Positions 52,202 through 61,512 of a stretch of 64,000 bases of DNA are shown here, piece by piece. Below the pieces are notes generated by a model that saw nothing but the letters and a program-made list of their open reading frames with translations, did no database searches and was not told the DNA's origin. The position numbers were made by a program, and so were the translations under genes. Numbering within the stretch: the stretch's first letter is position 1; every line of letters starts with the position of its first letter. The DNA comes from UBA6120 sp964639215 (GTDB lineage: Bacteria > Bacillota_I > Bacilli_A > RFN20 > CAG-826): contig CAZXCV010000006.1 of assembly GCA_964639215.1 (NCBI GenBank), positions 1-64,000 on the forward strand. Reading direction: 5' to 3'.

Positions 52202-53185
52202 TTATTTATCGCCCATCGTCATTGCCATCACCGCTTTAGCGGTGTGGAGACGATTTTCAGCTTCTTGATACACGATGGAATGCGGTCCGTCAATTACCGA
52301 ATCTTCGACTTCATTACCACGGTCCGCTGGTAATGCATGCATGTATTTAACATCCGGACTCGCTAGCGCCATCATCACTTCGGTACATTTCCAGCTCTTG
52401 TATGATTCTAGAAGGTCATCAACGACTTGCGTTGATTGATTGGTGACCCAGCTACCCCAGTTTTTGGGGATGACAATGTCAGCGCCATGATAAGCTTCTT
52501 CCATATCATGCGTGATGCGGAACGACCCGCCATGTTCAAGGGCATTCTTTTTCGCTTTTTCAATCGCCCAATCGGGTAAATCATAACCCTTGGGGTAAGC
52601 GAGTGTCACATCCATCGCATATCGTGGAAATAACAATATTTGTGATAAGGGGACACTGATAGGTTTTTTATGACTTTTGGCATAAGCCCAGATAATCGAA
52701 ATTTTAATGTGCTTCTTGTTCGGAAAAACTTCTTGAATCGTCATCAAATCAGCCAGTGCTTGCATCGGGTGATAAATATCACATTGTAAGTTCATAATTG
52801 GTACGGTTGAGTGGGCAGCCATCTCGCGAATATACTTGTTACCAACGCCCCAAAAACAATTGCGACAGGCGATTCCATGACCATAAGAACTGAGAATGGT
52901 AGCGGTATCTTTGGCGCTTTCTCCATGTGAGATTTGCATCATTGAGGTATCAAGGAACGTCGCATGACCTCCAAGTTGTGCCAATCCGGATTCCATCGAA
53001 TTACGCGTCCTCGTTGATTGTTCAAAGAACATGAGAAAAGCGGTTTTATTTGTGAGATAAGGTGTCGGTACATTCGTGCGGAATTTTTGCTTGAGATCAA
53101 ATGAAACTTCCAGTAATTTGTCAATCTCTGGTTTTGCCCATTCTTCGAGCGTGATAAAGTGGCGTCCTTTAAAAAGTGGCTTCAT
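52202..53185 (-). CDS. YgeW-like knotted carbamoyltransferase
   Basis: 327 aa against ~396 in E. coli YgeW. The carbamoyl-phosphate site is STRTR (57-61) with HGES (87-90) from the 80s loop and QCDIYHPMQ (134-142, HPxQ). The WAYAKSHKKPISVP segment (166-179) is typical of the knotted transcarbamylase group. The amino-acid signature near 300 is MHALPADRGNEV, not the ornithine-type HCLP. The YgeW substrate is not established. Last gene of the purine operon, 3 bases after the YgeY-like gene; it may cleave a ureido compound with phosphate to give carbamoyl phosphate, an inference. Confidence 0.82.
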   Translation of the reverse strand: MKPLFKGRHFITLEEWAKPEIDKLLEVSFDLKQKFRTNVPTPYLTNKTAFLMFFEQSTRTRNSMESGLAQLGGHATFLDTSMMQISHGESAKDTATILSSYGHGIACRNCFWGVGNKYIREMAAHSTVPIMNLQCDIYHPMQALADLMTIQEVFPNKKHIKISIIWAYAKSHKKPISVPLSQILLFPRYAMDVTLAYPKGYDLPDWAIEKAKKNALEHGGSFRITHDMEEAYHGADIVIPKNWGSWVTNQSTQVVDDLLESYKSWKCTEVMMALASPDVKYMHALPADRGNEVEDSVIDGPHSIVYQEAENRLHTAKAVMAMTMGDK

Positions 53186-53188
53186 CGG

Positions 53189-54406
53189 TTACTTTCCTCC
53201 CTTTTGTTGATGTTGCACATATTGAAGTGGCAAGACAGCATATAATGCGGCACATGTCACTAAATCATTTTTCCTTGTTTTTTCATTTGGCGCGTGAGCT
53301 TCCTTTTCATCACCTGGTCCAAATCCGACGCAAGGAATACCATAACGTCCCATAATCGTGACACCATTCGTTGAGAATGTCCATTTATCGACGACTGGAT
53401 TTGTTTTAAATAAACCTTTATAAGCGTCAACGGCGCTAACGCACGCTATATGATCTTCAGGAATAACCCAAGTTGGGAAATACGATTCAGTTGGGTAAAC
53501 AAGACCCGTATAAGACGGCCGTTTATAATCATACATTTCAACTTTGGCATTTGCGGCTTTTACCGAGGGTAACGCTCTAATTTCTTCAAGGGCGGATAAA
53601 TGTGTTTCACCAACAGTCAAACGGCGATCAATTGAAATCGCACAACCATCAGCGACAGCACATCGCGATGGTGAGGAATAAAATATCTCACTAATCGTCA
53701 TTGTGCCCTTACCTAGAAATGGGTCATAAGCCAAACGTTCATTTAATTTTTGAATATCTGAGATAATTGGTCCCATTTTATAAATAGCATTATCGCCACG
53801 CTCAGGGGCACTGCCATGACAACTAACACCGTGAGTGCTCACCTTAATTTCCATCCGTCCGCGATGACCACGATAAATTTGACAAGACGTTGGCTCAGTA
53901 ATCACGACGAACTCTGGTCGGATCTTATCTTCTTCAATAATGAACTGCCACGGGAGCCCGTCGCAATCTTCCTCCTGGACTGTTGCTGTAATTAGAAGAG
54001 TATAATCTCCTTCAAGCTTCAAATCTTTAATAATTTTTCCGGCATATACCATCGAAGCCATGCCGCCTTCTTGATCACTACCACCACGACCACCGATGTA
54101 TGTTTCATCTTCATAGCCTTGATATGGGTCAAATGTCCAATTTTTTAGTTCGCCAATCCCAACCGTATCGATATGCGCGTCCATCGCGATGAGATGTTTT
54201 CCATGTCCGATATAACCAAGTAGGTTACCCATCTTATCGATCTCGACTTTGTCGAACCCGACATGCTCCATTTCGCGTTTAATCCGTAAGATGACGTCTT
54301 TTTCTTGACATGATTCACTTGGAATCGCAATCATGTCGCGTAAAAACGCGGTCATCTCTTTTTGATAACTTTTGGCTTTTGCTAAGATTGTCTCAAATGG
54401 AATCAT
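53189..54406 (-). CDS. YgeY-like M20 family hydrolase
   Basis: 405 aa zinc-dependent amidohydrolase/peptidase of the M20 family. Metal and catalytic residues: AMDAHID (74-80), RGGSDQEGG with Asp, TVQEEDCDG with the catalytic Glu pair, then a C-terminal His in GPGDEKEAHAPNE. Closest in overall pattern to YgeY, which occurs in selenium- and purine-linked clusters; substrate not established. Starts 4 bases inside the end of the PLP gene (ATGA). Confidence 0.85.
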   Translation of the reverse strand: MIPFETILAKAKSYQKEMTAFLRDMIAIPSESCQEKDVILRIKREMEHVGFDKVEIDKMGNLLGYIGHGKHLIAMDAHIDTVGIGELKNWTFDPYQGYEDETYIGGRGGSDQEGGMASMVYAGKIIKDLKLEGDYTLLITATVQEEDCDGLPWQFIIEEDKIRPEFVVITEPTSCQIYRGHRGRMEIKVSTHGVSCHGSAPERGDNAIYKMGPIISDIQKLNERLAYDPFLGKGTMTISEIFYSSPSRCAVADGCAISIDRRLTVGETHLSALEEIRALPSVKAANAKVEMYDYKRPSYTGLVYPTESYFPTWVIPEDHIACVSAVDAYKGLFKTNPVVDKWTFSTNGVTIMGRYGIPCVGFGPGDEKEAHAPNEKTRKNDLVTCAALYAVLPLQYVQHQQKGGK

Positions 54407-55767
54407 AATGCCTTACCTCGTTTTTCTTTAATTAACTTGTCATACGCAAATACTTTTTCGTATTCTTGATGCCAAAATTCACTTTGACGCATCGCATCAA
54501 GATATGCTTGCGAATAACCAAATTTTAACCAGTCTTTTTCTTTTTGATGGAAGAGCCGTTCTTTCACTTCATGGACGCGGGCGTCTTCAACATCGGCATC
54601 GGTTATCTTCAAGAAAATGTCTTGATACCATCGATGCATTACAAAGTCCTCTGTTTCGAGCACGCGCCGTTTAAGGTCGGTCATCACTGAGTCATACCGA
54701 TCATAGCCATCAGTAGCAATGGTCACGACATTATCATCAGGTCCCAGTCGCAAATATTTTGCCATCTTAATCGCACCGATAATATTGCAAATACCGGATA
54801 CGCCAAATAAGTCTTTCATTGCGATTGCGACATCTTCAGGCACACCATGAGCTATGAGAATTTGTGGAGCATCATGAATGATCTTTAAACCTCGGACTGA
54901 ATCCTCATCTTTGATGAGGGCGATGAAATCTGTCGTTAAAATGTTATGGATTAGCGTGCACATCTTATCGCCGATGCCTTCAATGCGGTGCTGACCACGA
55001 CCACCATTTGTCAAGGTTGAGCATTCATAAGGTTCCAGTGCCGTAATCTTGGCTTCAGGAAACACGGTTTTAATATGATCGCCAGCCGCTAATGTGCCAG
55101 CACTTCCAGGTGCTGAGGCAAAACAAGCAATGCGACCATTACCAATACCTTTGACGGCTTCGACTGCGGCTTGTCCTGTTACATGGCGATGAAAGCGATA
55201 GTTTGGTAATAATTCAAATTGCGCTAAAGCACGATTTTTTGGATCTTTTTTAAGTTCGTATGTCCGTTCTAACGTCAAAATAACATCGGATTCGGTACCT
55301 GGAGTTAAATCGAGTTTCGCACCATATTTTTGAATGCGATCATAACGTTCTTTACTCATGTTATCGGGCATGATAACGATTGAGTCGTACTTCATTAAAT
55401 TGCAAATGTAAGATACGCCAATTCCAAAATTTCCCGTTGATGGTCCCAAAATCGTATGTTCGCCAGGTATGATTTCTTTATCAACACACCCTTCAATCAA
55501 CGTTGAATAAGCCGGACCGACTTTGTGAGAACCTGATGGAAAGTATTTACCTAAAAGCACAACAATATTAGCGTTAACGCCAGTGAGTGCTTTGGGTAAG
55601 ACAATCTTGTGGACTTCGTTTTTCTCATTTTTCCACGTGATATTAAATAGATTGAGTGGATCAAGTTCGTGATCATAGGCCCGCAGTGCTTCTTGACGCA
55701 CTTTCGGATCGATTCGATCAGGGAACGCCATCTCTTCATAGGTTGGTCCAAATGGTACTTTGCTCAT
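54403..55767 (-). CDS. PLP-dependent enzyme, cysteine-synthase-like
   Basis: About 454 aa, fold-type II. The PLP-binding Lys82 is in SGSHKVGPA, the phosphate loop appears as ASAPGSAGTLAAGD, and STGNFG at ~118 matches the substrate loop of the beta family. A C-terminal extension of roughly 90 residues goes beyond cysteine synthases. It is not YgeX, which has a different lysine motif and is ~398 aa. Likely carries out beta-elimination or replacement on a purine-derived amino acid, by context only. GGAG precedes the ATG at 55767 by 9 bases. Confidence 0.72.
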   Translation of the reverse strand: MSKVPFGPTYEEMAFPDRIDPKVRQEALRAYDHELDPLNLFNITWKNEKNEVHKIVLPKALTGVNANIVVLLGKYFPSGSHKVGPAYSTLIEGCVDKEIIPGEHTILGPSTGNFGIGVSYICNLMKYDSIVIMPDNMSKERYDRIQKYGAKLDLTPGTESDVILTLERTYELKKDPKNRALAQFELLPNYRFHRHVTGQAAVEAVKGIGNGRIACFASAPGSAGTLAAGDHIKTVFPEAKITALEPYECSTLTNGGRGQHRIEGIGDKMCTLIHNILTTDFIALIKDEDSVRGLKIIHDAPQILIAHGVPEDVAIAMKDLFGVSGICNIIGAIKMAKYLRLGPDDNVVTIATDGYDRYDSVMTDLKRRVLETEDFVMHRWYQDIFLKITDADVEDARVHEVKERLFHQKEKDWLKFGYSQAYLDAMRQSEFWHQEYEKVFAYDKLIKEKRGKAL

Positions 55768-55768
55768 A

Positions 55769-57013
55769 TTAAATAACTCCATTCTTTGTTAAATAAGCAT
55801 TTACTTCTTCAATATTTTCGTTAACTAATTGCCGAGAGTGTCCAGTCTTTTGGGCATTGTTCGGATCTTTAAGCCCATTTCCAGTCATAATCATCGTGAC
55901 TGTTTCATGCTTTTTAATGACCCCATCATCGATTGCCTTAATGATACCGGCTAAAGCGGTAACTCCTGCTGGTTCACCAAAGATTCCTTCATGCCGCCCT
56001 AATAAAGTCATCGCTGCTAAGATTGATGCATCAGATACGGCAATAAAGTGGCCATTAGTCAATTTAACAGCGTTAAGTGCTTTAATCGGGTTACGAGGGA
56101 TTCCAACGGCAATGCTGTCGGCCAAGGTGTTTTCTTCAGTTTCTTTAAGTGGGGCGTTTTCATTAAAAGCGGTAACAAATGGCGCGCATCCTTCACTTTG
56201 CACACCAAGAATCTTTGGTATCATATCAATCAAACCTATTTGCTTAAAGTCATAAAGTGCTTTGTAGACTCCGGCCATTGAACAACCATCTCCAACTGAA
56301 ATTGCAATCCAGTCAGTTGGTGTGAAGTTTAATTGCTCGCATATTTCTAAAGCGACCGTTTTTTTGCCTTCAACTAAAAACGGATTAATAGCAGCATTAC
56401 GATTATACCAACCGTATTTATCAATCGCTGTTTTTGATAAGCGATAAGCGGCTTTATAGTCACCATCAACCATGAGGACATGGGCTCCATAAATTGAAAG
56501 CTGTGTCAGTTTTCCAATTGGTGCGCGTTTTGGGACAAAGATGACGCTTTTCAAACCCATATGGGCTGCGTGACAAGCAAGACTAGAAGCAGCATTACCA
56601 GTTGAACTACAGCTAATTGTCTTGGCGTTTTCTTCCAATGCTTTGATGACGGCAACACCACTGGCGCGATCTTTTGTCGATCCACTGGGGTTGAGACCTT
56701 CATCTTTGATATAAAGTTTTTGAATACCAAGTAATTCACACAAGTGTCGACTCTCATAAAGTGGCGTCCAGCCGATTCTAAGCATCCGACTGAGATGCGA
56801 TACATCGACGGGTAAAAGATCGTGATAACGCCACATTGTGTAATCATGATTGTTGGCCAAATATTGTTTTGTTAACTTTTGCCTAATCTTATCGTAATCA
56901 TAAACGATATCCAAAATTCCACTTTCACCACATGATGGGCACGTGAAAAGATGATTATTTGTATAAAAATGTTGCTGGCAAATTGTACATCGGTAACCAA
57001 TCATCGTATTCAT
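55769..57013 (-). CDS. PLP-dependent threonine-synthase-like protein
   Basis: 414 aa. The N-terminal zinc ribbon (Cys9, Cys12, Cys25, Cys28) and PLP Lys114 in NPSGSTKDRASG, with SCSSTGNAASSLACHAA and VGDGCSMAG, are those of threonine synthases. No thr genes are near, and it lies within a purine operon, so it may have a catabolic role, for example ammonia elimination from a 2,3-diamino or hydroxy amino acid. Housekeeping threonine synthesis remains possible. Confidence 0.75.
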   Translation of the reverse strand: MNTMIGYRCTICQQHFYTNNHLFTCPSCGESGILDIVYDYDKIRQKLTKQYLANNHDYTMWRYHDLLPVDVSHLSRMLRIGWTPLYESRHLCELLGIQKLYIKDEGLNPSGSTKDRASGVAVIKALEENAKTISCSSTGNAASSLACHAAHMGLKSVIFVPKRAPIGKLTQLSIYGAHVLMVDGDYKAAYRLSKTAIDKYGWYNRNAAINPFLVEGKKTVALEICEQLNFTPTDWIAISVGDGCSMAGVYKALYDFKQIGLIDMIPKILGVQSEGCAPFVTAFNENAPLKETEENTLADSIAVGIPRNPIKALNAVKLTNGHFIAVSDASILAAMTLLGRHEGIFGEPAGVTALAGIIKAIDDGVIKKHETVTMIMTGNGLKDPNNAQKTGHSRQLVNENIEEVNAYLTKNGVI

Positions 57014-57022
57014 AATTCTACT

Positions 57023-57868
57023 CTATAAAATATTCTTTTCAATCATGTCATGTAAAAGATTAATTGTAACGATGCGGCGGTATTTGGCACTAGAACGTTG
57101 ATCATCAATTGGAGCGATTAATTGCTGATATTTTTCTAAAATAGTGGTCATTTGCAAACGAATTTCATCTCTCGATAATCCAATTAAACTTTCTTCTAAG
57201 GCGTGGCTACGCACCACGGTCGGTGCGACTGCGCCAAAAGCAATGCGTAAATCCGCTAAGCGATCTTCGCTAAAACGGTACATTCCCATAAACGATACTT
57301 TTGAAATCGCATCGGCCTGACGACCTCCTACCTTATGCCAAAAAACTTTGTCATAAGCAACACGAGGAATTCGAATCTCGACGATGAGTTCGTTATTTTC
57401 CTTGATGGTTTTACGCACATCAGTAATGAATGAAGCAATCGGGACGATTCGCGTCCGGTCTTTGCTTTTTAAAACGATTTGAGCATCAAGGCAGTATAAT
57501 GCAACGAGACTATCACCAGCTGGTGAAGCGTTACCAATATTTCCGGCTAGTGTCGCCATATGACGAATTCCAGGCGAAGCCATTTCTTTAATAATCATTT
57601 TCAGTGGTGCTGGTGTTGTTTGAGACATTAAAATTTCTTCAAGTGGTGTCATCGCTCCAATTTTTACACAGTCGGAACTATCTTGAATATATGTCAGTTC
57701 CTTCAAGTTATAAACATAGAGTATATCGCCATCAAATTTAGGTAGAACACCGGCACCAGCGCGTTTTTGAATCATCAAGTCGGTACCACCAGCCATAATC
57801 TTATAAGTTCCGATGGCTAAATAATCCAAAGCTTCGGTAAGTGTTTTGGGAATGACGTGCTTTACCAT
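57023..57868 (-). CDS. xanthine dehydrogenase FAD-binding subunit
   Basis: 281 aa CoxM/XdhB-type subunit. The FAD-binding YKIMAGGTDLMI block at ~25 and LAGNIGNASPAGDS at ~118 are characteristic, and the CO dehydrogenase flavoprotein C-terminal domain covers the last ~100 residues. Passes electrons from the iron-sulfur subunit to NAD or another acceptor. It overlaps the iron-sulfur gene by 7 bases. Confidence 0.92.
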   Translation of the reverse strand: MVKHVIPKTLTEALDYLAIGTYKIMAGGTDLMIQKRAGAGVLPKFDGDILYVYNLKELTYIQDSSDCVKIGAMTPLEEILMSQTTPAPLKMIIKEMASPGIRHMATLAGNIGNASPAGDSLVALYCLDAQIVLKSKDRTRIVPIASFITDVRKTIKENNELIVEIRIPRVAYDKVFWHKVGGRQADAISKVSFMGMYRFSEDRLADLRIAFGAVAPTVVRSHALEESLIGLSRDEIRLQMTTILEKYQQLIAPIDDQRSSAKYRRIVTINLLHDMIEKNIL

Positions 57869-58335
57869 AACCCCGCACCATCCTTCATCGCTTGTTGGAC
57901 TGCTTTGATAATCATGTTATAACCTGTGCACCGACAAAGATTACCAGATAGCCCAATGCGTATTTCTTCCTCAGTAGGATTGGGATTTTGATTGAGGAGA
58001 CTTTCAGTTGCCATAATCATCCCCGGTGTACAAATACCACATTGTGAGCCCCCTTCATCATGAAAGGCATTCTTAATTACTTGATAGCGGGCTGTCTTAG
58101 AAAAACCTTCAATCGTCATAATTTTATGACCTTGGACATTTGCCAATGGTAAACAACAACTATTGACGACTTTTCCATCTAATAACACCGAACAAGCGCC
58201 ACATTCACCCTCACCGCACCCCTCTTTTGGTCCCGTTAAGTGGAAATGTTCACGTAAAACATCGAGTAATCGCATGCTACCAGGCAATGCAACTGCAATT
58301 TTTTCGTTATTTAATTCAAATTCTATTTTAATCAT
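57862..58335 (-). CDS. xanthine dehydrogenase [2Fe-2S] subunit
   Basis: 157 aa. The plant-type cluster is bound by Cys40, Cys45, Cys48 and Cys60 (GCGEGECGAC...NSC), the second by Cys99, Cys102, Cys134 and Cys136 (CGICTPG...CRC). Transfers electrons from the molybdenum site to FAD. It overlaps genes on both sides, indicating tight coupling of the subunits. Confidence 0.95.
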   Translation of the reverse strand: MIKIEFELNNEKIAVALPGSMRLLDVLREHFHLTGPKEGCGEGECGACSVLLDGKVVNSCCLPLANVQGHKIMTIEGFSKTARYQVIKNAFHDEGGSQCGICTPGMIMATESLLNQNPNPTEEEIRIGLSGNLCRCTGYNMIIKAVQQAMKDGAGLW

Positions 58336-60418
58336 GATGTAATCGCTCCAATAAATATTCAGGTGTTGCGGGAATTCGATTAATTGGTTGCCCTATTGCT
58401 TGTTCAATCGCTAAGGCAACGGCTGGTGCACCACCGACCAATGTTAATTCACCAACACCTTTAGCACCATAAGGACCAAGAGCAAATGGATTTTCGAATA
58501 AGACCGTTTCTGTCCTTGGCATATCAAGTGTTGTCGGAATGATATAATCGGTGAAATTTTTCTGTTTTAATTTCCCGTGAACTTGTTCCATTACTTCCAA
58601 GTAACCATAAGCCACGCCTTGAGCGATGCCACCGTCAGCTTGACCGATGACGATGCGTTCATCAATTGCTTTCCCAACATCATAGACACTCCAAATTCCT
58701 TCTAGCTTCACTTGATAAGTGATTGGTGAAACACTTACTTCGACGACATTCACACCCCAAGAATAGGCAGGATATGCATCACCTTGAAGTTTCTCTTCGT
58801 CCCATTTTATATAAGTTGGTTGGACATATTGTTCGATCACATCTTGACTTTCGCCGCTTCTCCACGTGTCTTTTAGCCGCTTGGCAGCGCGTGCTAGTAG
58901 GCCACCGACAATCATCATTGTTCGTGAAGCGACAGTTGGTCCTGAATCAGGAACATTATCAGTGTCTGGATAGTCATAGATGACGTTATCATCAGGAATG
59001 CCAAGCGTCATACTGACAACGCGCTTAAGCGCCGTCCGACATCCTTGTCCCATGTCGACCGCGGCTACAAGGACGTAAACCTTATCATTTTCATCTTTAT
59101 GCAATTTAACGCGAGATTTGATCGTCGTGCTTTCACCACTGCCAGTGAATCCACAACCATGCAGGAAAAAACTCATACCAATGCCACGGAATTGTGATTG
59201 GTCATAAGCTCGATGTTTTTCATCGAAATTTGCCATTTGTTTCGCTTTATTGATCATATCTTCCATAATGATGGGGTCCCGGAAAATACCATTGGTTGAT
59301 GTCTGATCATTTTGTTTTGCAAGATGAAAATGGCGGAATGAAAACACATCAATCCCTAATTTTTTAGGAATATGCGTCATCATCATTTCAATTGCAAATA
59401 TCATCTGCGGCGCTCCAAAACCACGGAAAGCTCCGGTTGGCACCGTATTTGTTAGATACACATCACCATGAGCAAAAACCGTGGGAATCGTGTATGCACC
59501 AGTCATGGCAATCATCGCTCGTGATAAAACAACACCACTAAGTCCAATGTATGCACCACCATCAATCTTAACGGTGGCTTTCATGCCAATTACATGATTA
59601 TTATCATCTAAGGCCGCAATCAAAGTAATGCTTGAAGGATGGCGTTTTGTTGTGACCAGCATATCTTCTTCACGCTCAAAAATCAGTTTTATTGGTCGTT
59701 TTATTTTAACGATAGCCGTTGCTAATTGGCAGGCGATTGTTGAAGGAAATTCCTCTTTGCCACCAAAAGCACCGCCAACCGCAGGCTGGATAATACGCAC
59801 CTGATCATCTTGGTATCCAAGACAATTGAGAACGGCATTTTTTACATAATAAGGGCATTGAATTGATCCGATTAAAGTAATTTTATTATCGCTTTCAGGA
59901 TAACCGATCATCCCTTGGGGTTCGATGTAAGCTTGCTCTTGATAACCGGTTTCAAATGTTTCGGTCACGATGTGCTTGGCACTATTAAAAGCGGTCTCGT
60001 AATCACCTTTTTGAAATTGTTTATGGACAACCGGATTATTAAAACCAAACGTTGGTGTGCTTTCTTCATATGTAATTATTACTTGATCGATGATTTCATC
60101 AATCTTGCTTCGATCTGGTCCAACCACTAGCATGATTGGCTCACCAATATAGTTTACTTCATCAACGGCAAAAACGGGCCAGTCTTTAAAAATCATTTTA
60201 ACGTAGTTTTCACCGATAATATCGTGATGATCAACGACATAATAACCCGGTTCAAGTGCGGGAATTTTTATGGATTTGATGAGTCCATGTGCAATTTTTG
60301 AGCGAATTGTTTTGGCATATAACATTCCCTCAATCTGAATATCAGAAACATACTGAGCGGTGCCTGAGCACTTCTCATCATGGTCAATTTTGGGTGTTGA
60401 TTTTGATTTATCGAACAT
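58328..60418 (-). CDS. xanthine dehydrogenase molybdenum-binding subunit
   Basis: 696 aa. Mo-cofactor and substrate residues appear in order: EPQGMIG, AVGGAFGGKEEF with the conserved Glu, AFRGFGAPQ with the Arg that binds xanthine in known enzymes, MGQGCRTALK, and the catalytic Glu in the GVGELTLVG block. The Glu/Arg pair favours purines over nicotinate or aldehydes. Hydroxylates hypoxanthine/xanthine or, run in reverse, reduces urate. Members in YgeY-linked clusters often need selenium; this cannot be read from the sequence. Confidence 0.92.
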   Translation of the reverse strand: MFDKSKSTPKIDHDEKCSGTAQYVSDIQIEGMLYAKTIRSKIAHGLIKSIKIPALEPGYYVVDHHDIIGENYVKMIFKDWPVFAVDEVNYIGEPIMLVVGPDRSKIDEIIDQVIITYEESTPTFGFNNPVVHKQFQKGDYETAFNSAKHIVTETFETGYQEQAYIEPQGMIGYPESDNKITLIGSIQCPYYVKNAVLNCLGYQDDQVRIIQPAVGGAFGGKEEFPSTIACQLATAIVKIKRPIKLIFEREEDMLVTTKRHPSSITLIAALDDNNHVIGMKATVKIDGGAYIGLSGVVLSRAMIAMTGAYTIPTVFAHGDVYLTNTVPTGAFRGFGAPQMIFAIEMMMTHIPKKLGIDVFSFRHFHLAKQNDQTSTNGIFRDPIIMEDMINKAKQMANFDEKHRAYDQSQFRGIGMSFFLHGCGFTGSGESTTIKSRVKLHKDENDKVYVLVAAVDMGQGCRTALKRVVSMTLGIPDDNVIYDYPDTDNVPDSGPTVASRTMMIVGGLLARAAKRLKDTWRSGESQDVIEQYVQPTYIKWDEEKLQGDAYPAYSWGVNVVEVSVSPITYQVKLEGIWSVYDVGKAIDERIVIGQADGGIAQGVAYGYLEVMEQVHGKLKQKNFTDYIIPTTLDMPRTETVLFENPFALGPYGAKGVGELTLVGGAPAVALAIEQAIGQPINRIPATPEYLLERLHHD

Positions 60419-60428
60419 GACTTTCTCC

Positions 60429-61508
60429 TTACGGCATCACAATCGCTTTAGTCGGACACTTGCTAACGCATAGTCCACACTCAAAACATTTATGGGGATC
60501 AAACGTGATTTGATCTTTCATCTCAATTGCAAAATAAGGACATACTTTGACGCATAACATACAACGAATGCATTTTTCCACGATCAACTCAGGAACATTG
60601 GCTTTATATTTGACTGGATTGTGGAGCTTTGTATCAATTACTTCTTGGATTGAGCTAAATCCATATTTTGAGAGAGCTTTTGGTAAATCAGCGATGATTT
60701 TTGCAAATAGTTCCTTACCGCGAAGGAGTGCGGCTGATAACATTTGGACCCCACTGGCTCCCGCAAGGAGAAATTCGAGGACATCATCCGCGGAAGCGAT
60801 ACCACCAACTCCAATGACTGTCAATGAAGGTTCGGCTTGTTTAATCGTATACACGGCGGCAAGTGCTAAATGCTTAATCACAGGTCCGCTCGTCCAAACA
60901 AACCCTTTGTCATTCCCATACTCGACGGCGCGTTTAGCAAGATTAATTTTCATTGTGGGACCCAGTGAATTAATCGCAACAACGCCATTAGCGCCATGTT
61001 CCTTAATCGTGTGGGCAAATAAATCGGGATGCGGAATGTGGGGACTGATCTTCATGTAAATTGGTTTCTTGGTATGTTTACGAATCGTCGCGACCGTCGC
61101 TCCAACTACCGTTAAATCCGTACCAACATAATGCGTTGACACCTCAAATGCGTCGGCAAATGGATCGAGTAACGGTATTAATATTTCCATATCTTCTTTG
61201 GTATAACCAACGCTGATAATTAGTGGACGTCCATCACTTCTAGCGACAAAATCAGGCAAGAAATGCTCTATCCACATTTCTTTTGGAAATTCACTCCATA
61301 GTTCACTATTCATCACAAAATCACGATCGCCATAAATGCATGGCTTGGGAATATGAGCATCTTTAGTCGAGATTGTCTTCGACACGATCGCGCCACACCC
61401 TTGCTCTTTTAAAAACAACATTTTTTCAGCGTCACCAACCAGTGGTCCGGCAGCGGGCATCAAAGGATTTTTAAGCGTAAGCCCGTCAAATTTTGTCGTT
61501 AGATCCAT
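60429..61508 (-). CDS. DHOD-like flavoprotein with two [4Fe-4S] sites
   Basis: 359 aa. A TIM-barrel of the dihydroorotate/dihydropyrimidine dehydrogenase type (LTLKNPLMPAAGPLVGD at the N terminus; IGVGGIASADDVLEFLLAGASGVQ near 240-265) is joined to a C-terminal ferredoxin domain (CIRCMLCVKVC and CFECGLCVSKC). Resembles PreA, but lacks a PreT partner here. In E. coli-type clusters the much longer YgfK stands in this position. Possibly reduces or oxidises a ring intermediate, using ferredoxin-type electrons. Confidence 0.8.
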   Translation of the reverse strand: MDLTTKFDGLTLKNPLMPAAGPLVGDAEKMLFLKEQGCGAIVSKTISTKDAHIPKPCIYGDRDFVMNSELWSEFPKEMWIEHFLPDFVARSDGRPLIISVGYTKEDMEILIPLLDPFADAFEVSTHYVGTDLTVVGATVATIRKHTKKPIYMKISPHIPHPDLFAHTIKEHGANGVVAINSLGPTMKINLAKRAVEYGNDKGFVWTSGPVIKHLALAAVYTIKQAEPSLTVIGVGGIASADDVLEFLLAGASGVQMLSAALLRGKELFAKIIADLPKALSKYGFSSIQEVIDTKLHNPVKYKANVPELIVEKCIRCMLCVKVCPYFAIEMKDQITFDPHKCFECGLCVSKCPTKAIVMP

Positions 61509-61512
61509 ATTT

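Noticed and set aside
54403..55767. YgeX diaminopropionate ammonia-lyase call
   Set aside because: Length, the Lys motif and other blocks differ from YgeX; only the fold-type II superfamily is shared.
60547..61059. 170-codon open frame antisense to the DHOD-like gene
   Set aside because: Composition is a reverse reading of the flavoprotein gene; no start signal and no protein similarity recognised.
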